Positions 22,043 through 22,966 of a stretch of 22,966 bases of DNA are shown here, piece after piece. This DNA comes from JAPXSY01 sp034003585 (GTDB taxonomy: Bacteria; Verrucomicrobiota; Kiritimatiellia; RFP12; UBA1067), in contig JAVEYH010000052.1 of assembly GCA_034003585.1 (NCBI GenBank), forward strand, positions 1 to 22,966, written 5' to 3'. The notes beneath the pieces were generated by a model. That model ran no database searches, was not told where the DNA came from, and was given only the letters and a program-made list of their open reading frames with translations. Each line of letters opens with the position of its first letter. Positions within the stretch are counted from its first letter, which is position 1. A program made the position numbers and the translations under genes.

Positions 22043-22966
22043 TGCGGGCACGAACGGGCGACTTTCCTGACCGGATCGGGCCATGTGGCCATCGCTTCGC
22101 GGCACCTCTTCGTGAAGGTCGCGGCAACGGCGTTCCCGCCGGGGGCTTTCCGGAAGTCGCGCCAGCGTTCCTTGACCGCACCATAAGGAGGCTCACACTC
22201 CTTGCCACCCTGCTACTCGCGCCGTTTGCCGCGCCGCAAGCTGGCGTGATGGAACCGCCATCGCATTTGCTGTGTGAGGATCTGATGAGCCCGACGGGGA
22301 TTGGTGCTGTCCGGCCGCGGCTGTCGTGGTGGGTTCTGGCCGGCGACGCGCGCGATGTCCGGCAGTGGGCTTATCAGATTGTGGTGGCATCGCGTGCTGA
22401 GTTGCTGTCGCCCGGCCAGGCGGACCTATGGGATTCCGGCAAGCGGAAAGATTCCAGCTCCGCTTGTCTCTATGAGGGCAAGTCGCTGGCAGCGCGTCAG
22501 GTTTGTTGGTGGGCGGTCCGTACTGCCGATGGTAAAGGGGAGTGGAGCCCATGGTCAACGCCCGGGCGTTTTGAACTTGGCTTGTTGCACAACGAGGATT
22601 GGGCCGGCGCGAAATGGATTTGTGGCGCCGCACCGGACAGGAGACACCAACATTTCTATTTCCGGAAGGCGTTCTCGTTGTCGGAGAAACAGATCGTCCG
22701 CGGACGCGTGTATGTTTCCGCCTGTCATCAGCACATGCTGTATGTTAACGGCGTGCCTATTGGCAAGGGGCCGAACTTCGCTTATCCGGAGCACGCGTAC
22801 TATCAGACCTTCGACATTGGACCGATGCTGAAGCCAGGTAGCCAGAATCTCCTGGCACTGCGGTGCCACTGGTTCGGTGGCGGGCAGAACCGGCCGACCG
22901 GCCGGCCGGGGGTGATCCTCAAGGCGGTGATCGATCTGGCGGACGGTTCCGTGATGGAAATCCACA
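22042..22966 (+). CDS. Alpha-L-rhamnosidase (GH78), N-terminal part, cut by the window edge
   Basis: The reading continues without a stop to the end of the window (308 residues so far). From residue 75 it matches the N-terminal part of GH78: LLCEDLMSPTGI...RPRLSW (76-96), AYQIVVAS (110-117), LWDSGK (129-134), VCWWAVRTADG..G.WS.WS (154-172), FELGLL and DW..AKWI (187-193), then the Bac_rhamnosid_N sandwich with FYFRKAFSL, YVNG and QTFDIG. The catalytic (alpha/alpha)6 barrel lies beyond the window. The enzyme releases terminal L-rhamnose from glycans or glycosides. ATG 22042 overlaps the previous stop (TGATG), but the signal peptide begins only at residue 48, which is an ATA codon (22183) reading I-R-R-L-T-L-L. 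The true start is thus doubtful. It forms one operon with the two propeller genes. Confidence 0.85.
   Translation, partial: MRARTGDFPDRIGPCGHRFAAPLREGRGNGVPAGGFPEVAPAFLDRTIRRLTLLATLLLAPFAAPQAGVMEPPSHLLCEDLMSPTGIGAVRPRLSWWVLAGDARDVRQWAYQIVVASRAELLSPGQADLWDSGKRKDSSSACLYEGKSLAARQVCWWAVRTADGKGEWSPWSTPGRFELGLLHNEDWAGAKWICGAAPDRRHQHFYFRKAFSLSEKQIVRGRVYVSACHQHMLYVNGVPIGKGPNFAYPEHAYYQTFDIGPMLKPGSQNLLALRCHWFGGGQNRPTGRPGVILKAVIDLADGSVMEIH

Noticed and set aside
1..22966. tRNA genes, CRISPR arrays, insertion sequences, phage or toxin-antitoxin genes
   Set aside because: No T-loop-like tRNA pattern, spaced direct-repeat array, transposase motif or integrase was recognised on either strand by eye.

Overview
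The window is GC-rich bacterial chromosome with tightly packed genes on both strands. The content fits a heterotroph of the PVC group (Verrucomicrobiota, Kiritimatiellota or Lentisphaerota). Pointers are secreted glycosidase-like barrels, sialidase-type Asp-box domains, beta-propellers, an unanchored beta-helix repeat protein, an Nramp-related transporter without the usual metal-binding motif, and a B12-dependent ribonucleotide reductase. This placement is inferred from gene content; no rRNA or marker phylogeny is available here. I saw no tRNA, rRNA, CRISPR array or insertion sequence, and no gap between genes exceeds 300 bases.

Region 1 (8-11064, all minus strand) looks like one catabolic operon read from 10154 down to 8, with its likely regulator just upstream. 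In order: GntR/FCD regulator; secreted glycosidase-like barrel protein; secreted beta-helix protein; a second barrel protein fused to a sialidase-like propeller; secreted five-blade-type propeller; HpcH/HpaI aldolase; Nramp-related transporter. Four secreted proteins would bind or cleave a glycan outside, the transporter could bring in a product, and the aldolase would split a 2-keto-3-deoxy sugar acid. The last three genes are joined by ATGA stop/start overlaps. A GTATAC-centred palindrome between regulator and operon is a candidate operator. This is the best candidate for an undescribed system.

Region 2 (11209-19044) is mostly housekeeping: class II ribonucleotide reductase with two NrdR boxes over its promoter, gluQ, aroC, leuB, and a SorE-like dehydrogenase translationally coupled to ruvA. 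A set of three mutually pairing GC-rich arms sits where gluQ and aroC converge.

Region 3 (19227-22966, plus strand) is a second secreted-protein operon: two propeller proteins and the start of a GH78 alpha-L-rhamnosidase, joined by ATGA and TGATG overlaps. The second and third genes have unusual N-termini: a short tandem repeat in one, and an ATA codon where the signal peptide of the other should begin. Rhamnosidase here and a possible keto-deoxy-rhamnonate-type aldolase in region 1 raise, but do not prove, a shared role in rhamnose-containing glycan breakdown.
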